Position numbers and translations under genes: made by a program. From Pseudomonas nitroreducens TX1 (GTDB lineage: Bacteria > Pseudomonadota > Gammaproteobacteria > Pseudomonadales > Pseudomonadaceae): a stretch of DNA of 64,000 nucleotides. The stretch lies in NCBI RefSeq assembly GCF_000313755.1, contig NZ_AMZB01000104.1:24577-88576 (forward strand). The letters run 5' to 3'. Numbering within the stretch: position 1 is the stretch's first letter; each line of letters starts with the position of its first letter. Below the pieces are notes generated by a model. It worked only from the letters and a program-made list of their open reading frames with translations. It was not told where the DNA came from and did no database searches. Shown one piece after another: positions 1-8,724 of this stretch.

Positions 1-48
1 GTTGCCGATCAGGCCCAGTTCCAATGCACCTTCGTGCCGGTTCGTCAT
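1..48 (-). CDS. Glycoside hydrolase family 15 protein, N-terminal 16 codons only
   Basis: Only the first 16 codons lie in the window; they read MTNRHEGALELGLIGN. The motif LELGLIGN is typical of the start of bacterial GH15 proteins (glucoamylase/trehalase-like alpha-glucosidases). The start codon shares its A with the otsB stop codon (TGATG), so the two genes are translationally coupled. In Pseudomonas such a GH15 gene commonly sits between otsB and otsA in a trehalose/glycogen metabolism operon. The assignment rests on a short stretch plus this context. Confidence 0.6.
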   Translation of the reverse strand, partial: MTNRHEGALELGLIGN

Positions 49-857
49 CAGTGATTTCCTCCTGCTTGTATCAGTGCTGCACGGACCTGCTCCGCGTCGC
101 TGAACACCGCGCAGGCACCGGGCAACGCGCGCCCAACCGAGAGGCCGAGGCCGCCCAGGGTCGGCATCAGTGCGATGGCGGGTTCGTCGGTGACGTCGTC
201 GCCGATGTACAGCGGCAGGCGCCCGGCAAAGCCCGGCGTGCCCAGCAGGCGCTGGATCGCCTGGGCCTTGTCGACGCCTTGGCAAACGACTTCGTAGACC
301 TGTTTGCCGTTGAGCAACCGCAGCCCAGCGCCCTCCGGCGCGCGCAGCAGTGCCTGCAGCTCGACGCGCAGTTCTGCAGCGAGCGCAGGTGCGGCGCGGT
401 AGTGCAGCGCGTAGCTGCTGCCCTTGTCCTCGGCCAATACGCCGGGATGCCGGTTCGCCAGGGCGCTCAACTGCACCCGCACGCAGGCGGGCAGGTCCTT
501 GGCCGTGCGGCGCACGGGGCTGTCGGCGGTCTCGCGCCAATGGGCGCCATGGCCTCCGCTGGCGGGGAGGCGCACGGGTTGCAAGAGCCGGTCGAGTTCT
601 TCGACCGGGCGGCCACTGATCAGGGCCAGGGCACCGTCGAGTCCGCGATGCAGGCGTGTGAGCGCATCGAGCAGCCCGGGCGGTACGACGACCGCGTCGG
701 GTGATTCGGCGATGTCCAGGAGGGTTCCGTCGACATCCAGGAACAGTGCGGTCTGCTGAGGTCGGCTGAGCCAGAGGTTCAGCAGCGCAGTGGCTGAGGC
801 CTCGCTATGCGGGACCATGGCCGTGTCGACGGGTCCCCTGGGTTCGGGACGTGACAT
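48..857 (-). CDS. otsB: Trehalose-6-phosphate phosphatase
   Basis: This HAD-superfamily phosphatase (about 269 residues) removes phosphate from trehalose 6-phosphate, the last step of OtsAB trehalose synthesis in the cytoplasm. The nucleophile motif DVDGTLLD (Asp41 and Asp43) is near the N-terminus, the SGRP motif follows in the cap/core junction, and the C-terminal YIGDDVTDE motif supplies the Mg-binding acidic residues. I chose the ATG at 857 because GGAG lies nine bases before it; an in-frame ATG at 872 and a longer reading to 941 are possible. It overlaps the downstream GH15 gene by one base, so it belongs to a trehalose or alpha-glucan operon linked to osmotic stress. Confidence 0.9.
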   Translation of the reverse strand: MSRPEPRGPVDTAMVPHSEASATALLNLWLSRPQQTALFLDVDGTLLDIAESPDAVVVPPGLLDALTRLHRGLDGALALISGRPVEELDRLLQPVRLPASGGHGAHWRETADSPVRRTAKDLPACVRVQLSALANRHPGVLAEDKGSSYALHYRAAPALAAELRVELQALLRAPEGAGLRLLNGKQVYEVVCQGVDKAQAIQRLLGTPGFAGRLPLYIGDDVTDEPAIALMPTLGGLGLSVGRALPGACAVFSDAEQVRAALIQAGGNH

Positions 858-1160
858 GAGCCATTTCTCCATGTTCAGGGCGTGCCGCGCGGCCGTGGGT
901 AGCCGGCGCGGACGAGAAAGGGAGTCCAAGGACCCTAACATGTGGGACCACGAGGGTCGACCTCGGGTTTCACCTGTGTGTCGGACTGGAAGGCGCAGGC
1001 CAGAGCCACAGACGCAGAGCGACAGACTGACGGATCAGCGCAAGGTATCCGCTGCGCATCTCCATGGGATTTCCCTGACAGACGAACTGGAATCCTCTGC
1101 CTCACAAGAAGGACGCCGTTTTCCAGAATGCACCAGGCCAATCCTCCATGAGAAAACCCC

Positions 1161-2387
1161 ATGTCCCCGCTTTCCGCGCTGGTGCTACAGGCTTCCGGTC
1201 TGCATCGTTCCACCGCCGTCACGGCGCTGCACCACCTGGGCTACAGCCTCCTGTCCGAGGTCTCGAGCAACGCGTTCGCTCTGGACCGGCTGCGCAGCCA
1301 GGGCGGCGTGCATTTGCTGATCTGCGACGTGCGCATCGACCCGGTGGTCCGCCTGGAATTTCTCCAGACGGTGGCCCGCGAGCGGCTCGCCCATGGAGTA
1401 GTGGTCAGCGGCGAAATGGCGCCAGGCACGTGGAGCGCCCTCTCCCACCTGCTGCAACTGCAGGGCATGAAGGTGTTCTGGCTGGGCAACGAGGCGGCGA
1501 CGCTGGAGCGTCTGCGCGCCCTGCTCGCCGATTTCCACCCCCGGGAGGAGCAGCTTGGCCTGCCCCTGAACGAGACCACTGGGGACGACGAAGACGAAGC
1601 CGCCCATCTGCCCTCCCATGGGCGTCTGCGCGCCCACCTGCAGCCCAAGGTATCCGTGGCCACCACGCAGGTTTATGGATTCGAGGTACTGGCGCGCTGG
1701 CAACTGGAGGACGGAAGCGTCCTGCTCCCCAGCGAGTTCCTACCAGGGCTGCGGCGTGCCGGCAAGCTCGACCGCATGCTCTTCGAACTGATGACCCAGG
1801 CCTTCGATGCCCTGCGATGCCTGGGGAACAACGAGCTGAAGCTGTCCTTCAACCTGGAAGCCGAGCAGATCGCCCAGACCGACTTTGCTGCCGCTGTAGA
1901 CCGCAACCTGCGAGCCCTGGACTTCGATCCCCGGCGAATCACCTTCGAGCTGACCGAGAGCTCGCCGCTGCACGCACCACCATTGAGCCTGGAAAACGTA
2001 CTGCGCCTGCGACTGCTGGGGTGCGGCCTGGCCATCGACGATTTCGGCTGTGGCCACTCCACCCTGCAGCGCCTGATGGAACTGCCGTTCACCGAGATGA
2101 AGCTCGACCGCCACCTGTTGGCTGACGTGAACAACGGTGATCCGCGCCGCCTCATCGTGCTGCGCAATGCCCTGGCGCTAGGCCGCGAACTGGGCCTCAA
2201 GGTCATTGCCGAGGGCGTGGAGAACGCCGCGCAGCTCCGTCAGTTGCAGCAGCTGGAGTGCGATTGCGCGCAGGGGTACCTGTTTGGCAAGCCGATGGAG
2301 GCCAGCCAGGTCAGCACCTACCTGCGCGGCGCGCGCCCACGCCTGCAGAGGCTGGAAGCGGTGCAGGCGATACGCCCGGCGCAGTGA
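1161..2387 (+). CDS. EAL-domain c-di-GMP phosphodiesterase with degenerate N-terminal receiver
   Basis: This 408-residue cytoplasmic protein has a receiver-like N-terminus (about 5-125) and an EAL domain (about 155-395). The EAL domain should cleave cyclic di-GMP: the signature reads EVLARW (Glu175), and Asn231, Glu263, Asp293-Asp294 (DDFGCGHS), Lys314, Glu351 (EGVE) and Gln371 occupy the expected metal-binding and catalytic places. The receiver keeps an aspartate in LLICDVRID (Asp56) but lacks the acidic pair after strand 1 (reads VLQAS) and the conserved lysine near its end, so phosphorylation is doubtful. The architecture resembles RocR/PvrR-type regulators, but no kinase gene is adjacent. 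No GGDEF domain is present. Confidence 0.85.
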   Translation: MSPLSALVLQASGLHRSTAVTALHHLGYSLLSEVSSNAFALDRLRSQGGVHLLICDVRIDPVVRLEFLQTVARERLAHGVVVSGEMAPGTWSALSHLLQLQGMKVFWLGNEAATLERLRALLADFHPREEQLGLPLNETTGDDEDEAAHLPSHGRLRAHLQPKVSVATTQVYGFEVLARWQLEDGSVLLPSEFLPGLRRAGKLDRMLFELMTQAFDALRCLGNNELKLSFNLEAEQIAQTDFAAAVDRNLRALDFDPRRITFELTESSPLHAPPLSLENVLRLRLLGCGLAIDDFGCGHSTLQRLMELPFTEMKLDRHLLADVNNGDPRRLIVLRNALALGRELGLKVIAEGVENAAQLRQLQQLECDCAQGYLFGKPMEASQVSTYLRGARPRLQRLEAVQAIRPAQ

Positions 2388-2394
2388 AAGGCAG

Positions 2395-2461
2395 AAAAGA
2401 AAACGGCTGTTGCGGACTTCCTGTCCGCAACAGCCGCCTGGATTGTCCTCAGCAAAGGACT
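2395..2461 (-). ncRNA. Candidate small RNA (about 65 nt) ending at the orphan minus-strand terminator
   Basis: On the minus strand a TACAAT box (2472-2467) precedes a possible start at A2461. The predicted transcript would fold into a small hairpin (GTCCT, loop TTGCTG, AGGAC), a short linker, then the 14-bp terminator hairpin with loop AGGAA and a U-rich tail. No convincing -35 box is visible. The loop holds GGA, the core of CsrA/RsmA binding sites, but it does not match the longer consensus. The remainder of the 358-base gap between the EAL gene and the next gene (2388-2745) shows nothing else recognisable. Confidence 0.4.
2404..2436 (-). terminator. Strong intrinsic terminator reading on the minus strand
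   Basis: A perfect 14-bp stem (CGGCTGTTGCGGAC) closes a five-base loop. On the minus strand it is followed by TTTTCTTTTC; on the plus strand no T-run follows. It therefore terminates minus-strand transcription although both flanking genes are on the plus strand. Confidence 0.8.
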
Positions 2462-2745
2462 GAGGAATTGTAGGCCAATTGCCATCAGCGATTCTTCCCA
2501 TTTCTCCCGCATACAGGATTGTTTGTAAACGCAGCGAAGCCTTGTGCGTTCGCCCGGTGATTGGCCCGGTTCGCGGCTTTCCCATGGCAGGTTTTGGCGT
2601 TCGCCCGTCGCTCCAGCGCGTGGCGCTGCAGGAACGTGACCTCAATCACCCGTTCGAGCGCTGGCCCCACGCTGAACTGTCTGGTTAACTCGCCGATCCC
2701 ATGCTGGATGCCAGCGTCCCCTCCTTCTGTTTTGGCGATCGATCC

Positions 2746-3618
2746 ATGTCCCAGTCTTCCGCCCGCTCGCCCGGCCGTTCCGTCCTCCGCGCCGCCCTGA
2801 CCTCAGCCAGCCTGCTCGTCGCCTGTGCCGTCGGCTTCTTCATCTGGCAGGGCTTCTATCCGGTGCAGAGCGCCGACGGCTGGTTCTACGAGGTGCTGCA
2901 CGAAGACGTGCAGAAGGCCGCCTCGCTGGTGCCACTCCCCGATGGCGGCCTGCTGGTCAGCCAGGAGCTCAAGAATGGCAAGGGCAACATCCTGCATATC
3001 GCCGTCGACGGCAAACGACGGGTCATGATCGATGGCCTGTCCAAGCCCGACGGCATGATCGCCGCACAGGGCGGCTGGGTGTTCAGCCAGGAAATCGATC
3101 ACCGCCCCGTGCAACTGCTCAAGGATGGCAAGGTCAGCGACCTGTTCCTGGGCAATTCCGTGCAGGGCCTGTGGAATGACGGCGACTACCTGTATGCCAT
3201 CGAAGACAGCCACGACAACGGCCGCCTGCTGCGCTATCGCTGGAGCGACGGCGAGCTGACGGTGCTGCGCCAGCACCTGCAGGAAACCGAGTCCATCACC
3301 CGCTGCACCGATGGCAGCCTGCTCTACTCCGAAAAGGAAAAGGGTCTCGTGCACCGGTTCAGCGAAGACGGCAAGGACCCGGTACTGCTGTCCGGGCTGA
3401 ACAAGCCCACCTTCCTGATGTGTGACGAGCATGGCCTGTGGATCAGCGAAGACGCCACCCACCGCGCGCGCCTGCTGCTCTGGGACGGCAAGGGCGAACC
3501 ACGCACCATCCTCTCGTTCCTCAAGGCGCCGCAGTCCATCGTGCCCGATGGCAAGGGCGGCTACCTGCTCGCCGAAGGCGGCCGCGACCGCGTGCTGCAG
3601 CTCACCCCCAGCCGTTGA
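2746..3618 (+). CDS. Membrane-anchored SMP-30/NHL-like beta-propeller protein
   Basis: The protein (about 290 residues) has one N-terminal membrane segment (about 13-33) followed by a periplasmic domain of repeated short beta-blades: SLVPLPDGGLLVSQE, GLSKPDGMIAA, LYAIEDSHDNGRLL, SITRCTDGSLLYSE, LNKPTFLMCDE and SIVPDGKGGYLLAEGG. This spacing is typical of SMP-30/gluconolactonase/NHL propellers. The substrate cannot be read from the sequence. Two starts are possible: ATG 2746, used here, and ATG 2701, which adds 15 residues; neither has a good ribosome-binding site. It stands alone, convergent with the LysR gene that follows. Confidence 0.65.
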   Translation: MSQSSARSPGRSVLRAALTSASLLVACAVGFFIWQGFYPVQSADGWFYEVLHEDVQKAASLVPLPDGGLLVSQELKNGKGNILHIAVDGKRRVMIDGLSKPDGMIAAQGGWVFSQEIDHRPVQLLKDGKVSDLFLGNSVQGLWNDGDYLYAIEDSHDNGRLLRYRWSDGELTVLRQHLQETESITRCTDGSLLYSEKEKGLVHRFSEDGKDPVLLSGLNKPTFLMCDEHGLWISEDATHRARLLLWDGKGEPRTILSFLKAPQSIVPDGKGGYLLAEGGRDRVLQLTPSR

Positions 3619-3640
3619 CTACGGGCGGCAGCGCGCCGCC

Positions 3641-4540
3641 CTACTCCACCAGCCGAGGCATCGCCTCGGCCAGGGCATCGATGGCCAGTCGCACCTTGCG
3701 TGGCAATTGCGCGGTCTGCAGCCAGGTCGCGTGGACGTCGTAGAGGTAGCCGGGCTGCTGCGGCAGCAACTCCTCCAGTTCGCCCGCAAGAATGGCTTCG
3801 CGCACCAGCCAGTAGGGCAGCCACGTCAGGCCCATACCGCCAATCGCCGCGTCGGAGATGGCAGCCAGGTCATCGAAACGTAGCCGCGAGTGCGGCGCGA
3901 AGGCTTCGGGCAACTGCCCTTCTCGGGGGAACAACCAGGGATTTATCCGTCCGGAGCGGTGGTAGACCAGCAACCGGTGCGCGGCCAGCTCCTCGATGCT
4001 CTGCGGCCGCCCCTGCACATCCAGGTAGGCCGGCGCAGCGCACACCACCATGCGCTGGCGGCCGATGCAGCGTGCAATGACTCCGTCCCTGGGTTGGGGT
4101 GCGCCGGTGCGGATGGCCAGGTCGATCTGCTCCTCGGCCAGGTCCGTCAGGCGGTCGCTGAAGCGCAGGTCCAGCTCCAGCTGCGGGTAGCGTTGCGCCA
4201 GCTCCAGCAGGACCGGCGCCACGCAACGCCGGCCAAAGTGCACCGGCAGGGCCACCCGCAGCCTGCCGCGAGGCTCGGCTACCTCGCCGCTGGCAAGGAT
4301 GTCCGCCGTCTCGACATCGGCCAGCAGCGCGCGACAGCGCTCACAGTAGATCCGCCCTGCCTCGGTCAGGCTCTGCCGGCGCGTGCTGCGCATCAGCAAC
4401 TGCACGCCCAGGCGCTCCTCGAGGAAGCGCACGTGCTTGCCCACCATCGGCGCGGACATCTCCAGGGCCTCGGCGGCCGCCGCAAAGGAACCGAGGTCCA
4501 CCGCACGAACGAAGACTTCCATGCTGGTCAGACGATCCAT
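3641..4540 (-). CDS. LysR-family transcriptional regulator
   Basis: This 299-residue regulator has a winged helix-turn-helix at its N-terminus (MDRLTSMEVFVRAVDLGSFAAAAEALEMS, about 1-60) and a periplasmic-binding-like effector domain (about 90-295). It belongs to the CrgA-like LysR group that often regulates a neighbouring oxidoreductase. It is divergent from the quinone-reductase-like gene at 4646, with about 105 bp of AT-richer DNA between them, so it probably controls that gene and itself. ATG 4540 is preferred because it opens the conserved HTH; upstream in-frame extension to 4594 is not family-like. Confidence 0.85.
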   Translation of the reverse strand: MDRLTSMEVFVRAVDLGSFAAAAEALEMSAPMVGKHVRFLEERLGVQLLMRSTRRQSLTEAGRIYCERCRALLADVETADILASGEVAEPRGRLRVALPVHFGRRCVAPVLLELAQRYPQLELDLRFSDRLTDLAEEQIDLAIRTGAPQPRDGVIARCIGRQRMVVCAAPAYLDVQGRPQSIEELAAHRLLVYHRSGRINPWLFPREGQLPEAFAPHSRLRFDDLAAISDAAIGGMGLTWLPYWLVREAILAGELEELLPQQPGYLYDVHATWLQTAQLPRKVRLAIDALAEAMPRLVE

Positions 4541-4645
4541 TCGAAACTCCTGATTTCGACTAACCGCATTTATACGCCATTTATCCGCTGACAACCTTCA
4601 CAGATAGTTCCTTTACGTCAGATCACTTTCGTATTGGAGCATCAC

Positions 4646-5647
4646 ATGGAAAGACTCAAGGCACGGGCCATTCGCTTTCATCGGATCGGTGGCCCCGAAG
4701 TTCTGGGCATAGAGCCGGTCGCGATTCGCCAGCCTGGGCCGGACGATGTCAGCATCCGGGTCAAGGCGTTGGGACTGAACCGCGCAGAGGTCCTGTTGCG
4801 GACCGACCGCTACATCGAAAGCCCGCAGTTTCCCTCTGGCCTGGGCCTGGAGGCCACCGGCGTGGTCGAGGCCGTGGGCAGTCAGGTGCGCAGGTTTGCC
4901 GTGGGAGATGCGGTGAGCGTCCTGCCGCCGACTTCGATGAAGCAGGAACCGACCCACGCCGAATACCTGGTCGTTGCGCAGTCCCGCCTGGTGAAGAACC
5001 CGCCGGGGCAAGCCTGGACCGACGCCGCCGCCACCTGGATGCAGTACCTCACCGCCTATGGCGCGCTGGTTCAGGCAGCCGGCCTGCGCGAGGGCGATTT
5101 CGTCGTCATCACCGCCGCGTCCAGCAGCGTTGGCCTCGCCGCCATCCAGATTGCCCGGCGCATGGGCGCGGTGCCCATCGCCGTGACGCGCACTTCGGCC
5201 AAACGCGAAGCGCTGCTGCAGGCGGGCGCCGCCGGGGTCATCGCCAGCGAAGAAGAGAACTTGCGCTCGCGCCTGTTCGAGATCACCGGCAAGACCGGCG
5301 CACGGGTGGTCTTCGACCCGGTGGGCGGGCCGATCTTCGAGCCGCTGACGGCTGCCATGGCCGAGGGCGGCATCCTCATCGAGTATGGCGGCCTGAGCCC
5401 CGAGCCCACGCCCTTCCCGCTGTTCGAGGTACTGAGCCGCTCGCTGGTGCTGCGGGGCTATCGGATCCACGAAGTGCTGCAAGACCCGGTGCGCCTGCGC
5501 GAAGCCGCCGACTTCATCTACACCGGCCTGGCGGATGGCTCGCTACGCCCGGTGATTGCCCGCACCTTCGCCTTCGACGAGATCGTCCAGGCCTACCGCT
5601 ATCTGGAATCCAACCAGCAGTTCGGCAAAGTCGTGGTCACCCTGTAG
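4646..5647 (+). CDS. Zinc-independent NADPH:quinone reductase-like MDR-family oxidoreductase
   Basis: The 333-residue cytoplasmic enzyme belongs to the medium-chain dehydrogenase/reductase family. It has a GroES-like N-terminal domain (about 1-130) with ALGLNRAEVLLR and a Rossmann domain whose loop reads TAASSSVGLAAIQIA, binding NADP(H). The zinc ligands of classical alcohol dehydrogenases are absent, as in quinone reductases. The C-terminus IVQAYRYLESNQQFGKVVV is characteristic. GGAG lies seven bases before ATG 4646, which decides the start. It is divergent from the LysR gene ending at 3641, its likely regulator. The natural substrate is unknown. Confidence 0.85.
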   Translation: MERLKARAIRFHRIGGPEVLGIEPVAIRQPGPDDVSIRVKALGLNRAEVLLRTDRYIESPQFPSGLGLEATGVVEAVGSQVRRFAVGDAVSVLPPTSMKQEPTHAEYLVVAQSRLVKNPPGQAWTDAAATWMQYLTAYGALVQAAGLREGDFVVITAASSSVGLAAIQIARRMGAVPIAVTRTSAKREALLQAGAAGVIASEEENLRSRLFEITGKTGARVVFDPVGGPIFEPLTAAMAEGGILIEYGGLSPEPTPFPLFEVLSRSLVLRGYRIHEVLQDPVRLREAADFIYTGLADGSLRPVIARTFAFDEIVQAYRYLESNQQFGKVVVTL

Positions 5648-5705
5648 CCATCGGATACACTGCCCCGGCGCGGCTCCCCGCCGCGCGGGATGCAGCGGAG
5701 CCGAA

Positions 5706-6599
5706 ATGCCAAGGGAAAATTTCAATGACCTGATTGCCTTCGTCACCGTCGCGCGCGAAGGCAGCTTCACCAAGGCAGCGGCGCAACTGGGCGTCTCCCA
5801 GTCGGCGCTGAGCCACACCATCCGCGCGCTGGAAACCCGCCTCGGCCTGCGCCTGCTCAGCCGCACCACTCGCAGCGTTTCCCCCACGGAAGCGGGCGAG
5901 CGCTTGCTGCAGACGCTGGCGCCGCGCTTCGAGGAGATCGAAGCCGAGCTGGCGGCCCTCAGTGACCTTCGCGACAAGCCGGTCGGCACCCTGCGCATCA
6001 CCGCCGCCGAACACGCGGCCAGCACCGTGCTCTGGCCGAAGCTGGCGGCCGTGTTGCCGGATTACCCGGATATCAAGGTCGAGGTGAGCATCGACTACGG
6101 ACTGACCGATATCGCCGCCGAACGCTTCGACGCTGGCGTGCGCCTGGGCGATCAGGTAGCCAAGGACATGATCGCCGTCCGTATCGCCCCGGACCTGCGC
6201 ATGGCAGTAGTCGCCAGCCCGAGCTATCTCGCCCGCAAGGGCCGCCCGCTGGATGTCCCTGCACTGGCGGGCCACGACTGCCTGAACCTGCGCCTGCCGA
6301 CCTACGGCGGGCTGATGGCCTGGGAGTTCGCCAGGGACGGTCACGAAGTGAAGGCGCGAGTCGAAGGCCAACTGACCTTCAACAGCAGCCCGCACATCCT
6401 TCGAGCGGCGCTGGATGGCTTCGGCCTCGCCTACCTGCCCGCCGACATGGCCACCGAATACGTCACCGTCGGGCGCCTGGAAAAAGTGCTGGAGGACTGG
6501 TGCCCGACCTTCCCCGGCTACCACCTCTACTACCCGAGCCGGCGGCAGAAATCCCGCGCCTTCTCGGTGCTGGTGGACGCGCTGCGCCACCAGGAATGA
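5706..6599 (+). CDS. LysR-family transcriptional regulator
   Basis: This 297-residue regulator has the N-terminal winged HTH (NFNDLIAFVTVAREGSFTKAAAQLGVSQSALSH) and a LysR substrate-binding domain. It belongs to the large Pseudomonas/enterobacterial group whose genes often stand next to aldehyde/ketone reductase genes. It lies 58 bp after the quinone-reductase-like gene and converges with the reductase operon 9054-6623, whose promoter region carries LysR-type dyads (9136-9190). It is a good candidate regulator of that operon. ATG 5706 starts directly at the conserved HTH. Confidence 0.85.
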   Translation: MPRENFNDLIAFVTVAREGSFTKAAAQLGVSQSALSHTIRALETRLGLRLLSRTTRSVSPTEAGERLLQTLAPRFEEIEAELAALSDLRDKPVGTLRITAAEHAASTVLWPKLAAVLPDYPDIKVEVSIDYGLTDIAAERFDAGVRLGDQVAKDMIAVRIAPDLRMAVVASPSYLARKGRPLDVPALAGHDCLNLRLPTYGGLMAWEFARDGHEVKARVEGQLTFNSSPHILRAALDGFGLAYLPADMATEYVTVGRLEKVLEDWCPTFPGYHLYYPSRRQKSRAFSVLVDALRHQE

Positions 6600-6622
6600 A
6601 AGCCGGGCGCATCATGCACCCG

Positions 6623-7663
6623 TCAGAGCGTGGCCAGGTCGATGACGAAGCGATAGCGCACGTCGGAGCGCTCCATGCGCTCGAAGGCATGGTTGATCTC
6701 GTCCATGCGGATCATCTCGCACTCCGGCAGGATGTTCTTCTTGCCGCAGAAATCGAGCATCTCCTGGGTCTCGGCGATGCCGCCAATGGGCGAGCCGGCG
6801 ATGCGTCGGCGTCCCAGCAGCAACGGGATGCTGCTGATGTCATCGATGGGGCCGACCTGCCCGACCATGACCAGCGTGCCGTCGATGTCCAGCAGCGGCA
6901 TATAGGGCTTCAGGTCATGCTTCACCGGCACGGTGTCGATGATCAGGTCGAAGCTGTTCGCCGCCGCCTTCATCGCCTGGGCGTCGGACGACACCAGCAG
7001 GGCATCGGCGCCCAGCCCCAGCGCGTCGTTGCGCTTGTCCGCCGTGCGGCTGAGCACAGTGACGGTGGCGCCCAGGCCGACCGCCAGCTTCACCGCCATG
7101 TGTCCCAGGCCGCCGAGACCGATCACGCCCACGCGGCTGCCCGGCCCGACATTCCAGGTACGCAGCGGCGAATAGGTGGTGATGCCCGCGCACAACAGCG
7201 GCGCGGCCTTGCTCAGGTCCAACCCATCCGGCACACGCAGGACGAACTCTTCACGCACCACCAGTTGTTTGGAGTAACCACCCTGGGTCGCTTCGCGGGT
7301 GAGGCGGTCCACGCCGTTGTAGGTCTGGGTATTGCCTTCACGGCACAGCTGCTCCTCGCCCTTGCGGCACTGATCGCACACCTGGCAGGAATCTACCATG
7401 CAGCCCACCGCCACGGCGTCGCCGACCTGGTAGCGGCTGACCTTCGAGCCGACCGCAGTGACCCGGCCGACGATCTCATGGCCCGGCACCATCGGGTAGC
7501 GGCTGAAGCCCCAGTCGTTGCGGGCCTGGTGCAGGTCGGAGTGGCAGACGCCGCAGTAGAGGACGTCCATCGCCACGTCGTTGTCGCGCAATGCACGACG
7601 CTCGAAGGTGAAGGGCGCGAGCGGGTCCTGCGGGTTCTGCGCGGCATATCCAAGGGTCTTCAT
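6623..7663 (-). CDS. NAD(P)-dependent zinc alcohol dehydrogenase (YahK/cinnamyl-alcohol dehydrogenase type)
   Basis: The 346-residue enzyme reduces aldehydes to alcohols with NADPH. Catalytic zinc ligands are visible: Cys40 in YCGVCHSD, His62 in PGHE, and the cysteine in APLLCAGIT. Four structural-zinc cysteines lie in CMVDSCQVCDQCRKGEEQLC. The nucleotide-binding loop is GVIGLGGLGHMAVK. Overall similarity is to YahK and broad-specificity cinnamyl alcohol dehydrogenases. It is the third gene of a minus-strand operon after the CMD protein and the aldo/keto reductase, suggesting detoxification of reactive carbonyls. The start at 7663 opens the usual N-terminus MKTLGYAAQ. Confidence 0.9.
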   Translation of the reverse strand: MKTLGYAAQNPQDPLAPFTFERRALRDNDVAMDVLYCGVCHSDLHQARNDWGFSRYPMVPGHEIVGRVTAVGSKVSRYQVGDAVAVGCMVDSCQVCDQCRKGEEQLCREGNTQTYNGVDRLTREATQGGYSKQLVVREEFVLRVPDGLDLSKAAPLLCAGITTYSPLRTWNVGPGSRVGVIGLGGLGHMAVKLAVGLGATVTVLSRTADKRNDALGLGADALLVSSDAQAMKAAANSFDLIIDTVPVKHDLKPYMPLLDIDGTLVMVGQVGPIDDISSIPLLLGRRRIAGSPIGGIAETQEMLDFCGKKNILPECEMIRMDEINHAFERMERSDVRYRFVIDLATL

Positions 7664-7709
7664 CGATAGTGCTCCTGACGCTTCGGATGGGTCGGTTAAA
7701 AGACAGTGC

Positions 7710-8714
7710 TCAACGGGCCGGACGGCCTTCGACGGGATAGGCAGGATCGCTGTAGCCGGGCGTGGAGGCATGGCCGGGCGGCACCAGGCTGTCCACGAAG
7801 GCTTCATCCTCGGCGGTCAGTTGCAGGTCCAGCGCCGGCAGGTAGCCATCCCAGTGCTCCTCCGTGCGCGGGCCGGCGATGAGCGAGCTGACCAGCGGAT
7901 TGTTCAGCACCCAGGCCAGGGCGAATGCCGCCGGCGTGGTGCCACGGGCGACGGCGTGCCCGGCGATGCGCTGGGCGATCTGCAGGGATTCGGGCCGCCA
8001 TTCGGTCTGCTGGATGCGCTTGTCGCCACGGCCGACGCGGGAATCCGCTGGCGGCTCGGCACCGGGCCGGTACTTGCCGGTGAGCACACCGCGGGCCAGC
8101 GGGCTGTAGGGCACCACGCCAATGCCGTAGTGCCCGGCGACCGGCAGTTGCTCGACCTCGGCGGTACGGTCCACCAGGTTGTACAGCGGCTCGCTGCAGA
8201 TCGGTCGGTCCATGCCCAGCTGGTCGGCCAGGCGCACCACCTCGGCGATACGCCAGCCGCGAAAATTGGACAGGCCGTAATAGCGGACCTTGCCCTGGCG
8301 GATGAGCTCGCCCACTGCGCGCAGCCCTTCTTCCAGCGGCGCATCGACGTCGGTGCGGTGGAAATAGAGGATGTCCAGGTAGTCGGTGTCCAGTCGGCGC
8401 AGGCTGTCCTCCACCGACTGGTAGATCCACTTGCGCGACTGGCCGCGGTGGTTCGGGCCATCGCCCAGGGCATTGCCGAACTTGCTGGCGATCACCCAGT
8501 CATCGCGGCGGGCGGCCACCGCGCGGCCCGCCACCTCTTCGGAGCGTCCCTTGTGATAGACATCCGCGGTGTCGAGGAAATTGACGCCCTGCTCGAACGC
8601 CTTGTCGATGATGCGCCGCGAAGTCGGCTCATCGGTCTCGCCGCCGAACATCATGGCGCCCAGGCACAGGGGCGAGACTTTCAGGGCGCTGCGGCCCAGG
8701 TAACGGTATTGCAT
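7710..8714 (-). CDS. Aldo/keto reductase
   Basis: This 334-residue TIM-barrel oxidoreductase reduces carbonyl compounds with NADPH. The catalytic tetrad is recognisable: Asp and Tyr in FLDTADVYHKG, Lys in VIASKFGN and His in YFHRTD. The C-terminal NADPH-binding stretch includes SSLIAGPRTEEHWDG. It lies between the CMD gene (10 bp upstream) and the YahK-like gene (46 bp downstream) on the same strand, so the three are probably co-transcribed. A degraded relative of this family lies on the other strand at 9296. The exact substrate cannot be inferred. Confidence 0.9.
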   Translation of the reverse strand: MQYRYLGRSALKVSPLCLGAMMFGGETDEPTSRRIIDKAFEQGVNFLDTADVYHKGRSEEVAGRAVAARRDDWVIASKFGNALGDGPNHRGQSRKWIYQSVEDSLRRLDTDYLDILYFHRTDVDAPLEEGLRAVGELIRQGKVRYYGLSNFRGWRIAEVVRLADQLGMDRPICSEPLYNLVDRTAEVEQLPVAGHYGIGVVPYSPLARGVLTGKYRPGAEPPADSRVGRGDKRIQQTEWRPESLQIAQRIAGHAVARGTTPAAFALAWVLNNPLVSSLIAGPRTEEHWDGYLPALDLQLTAEDEAFVDSLVPPGHASTPGYSDPAYPVEGRPAR

Positions 8715-8724
8715 GCAGTACTCC

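Noticed and set aside
2178..2645. 155-codon minus-strand frame over the EAL gene end and gap
   Set aside because: It covers the candidate sRNA terminator and the EAL gene; no motif and no start signal.
4634..4648. TTG 4634 as start of the quinone-reductase-like gene
   Set aside because: It overlaps the Shine-Dalgarno GGAG that serves ATG 4646, and adds four non-family residues.
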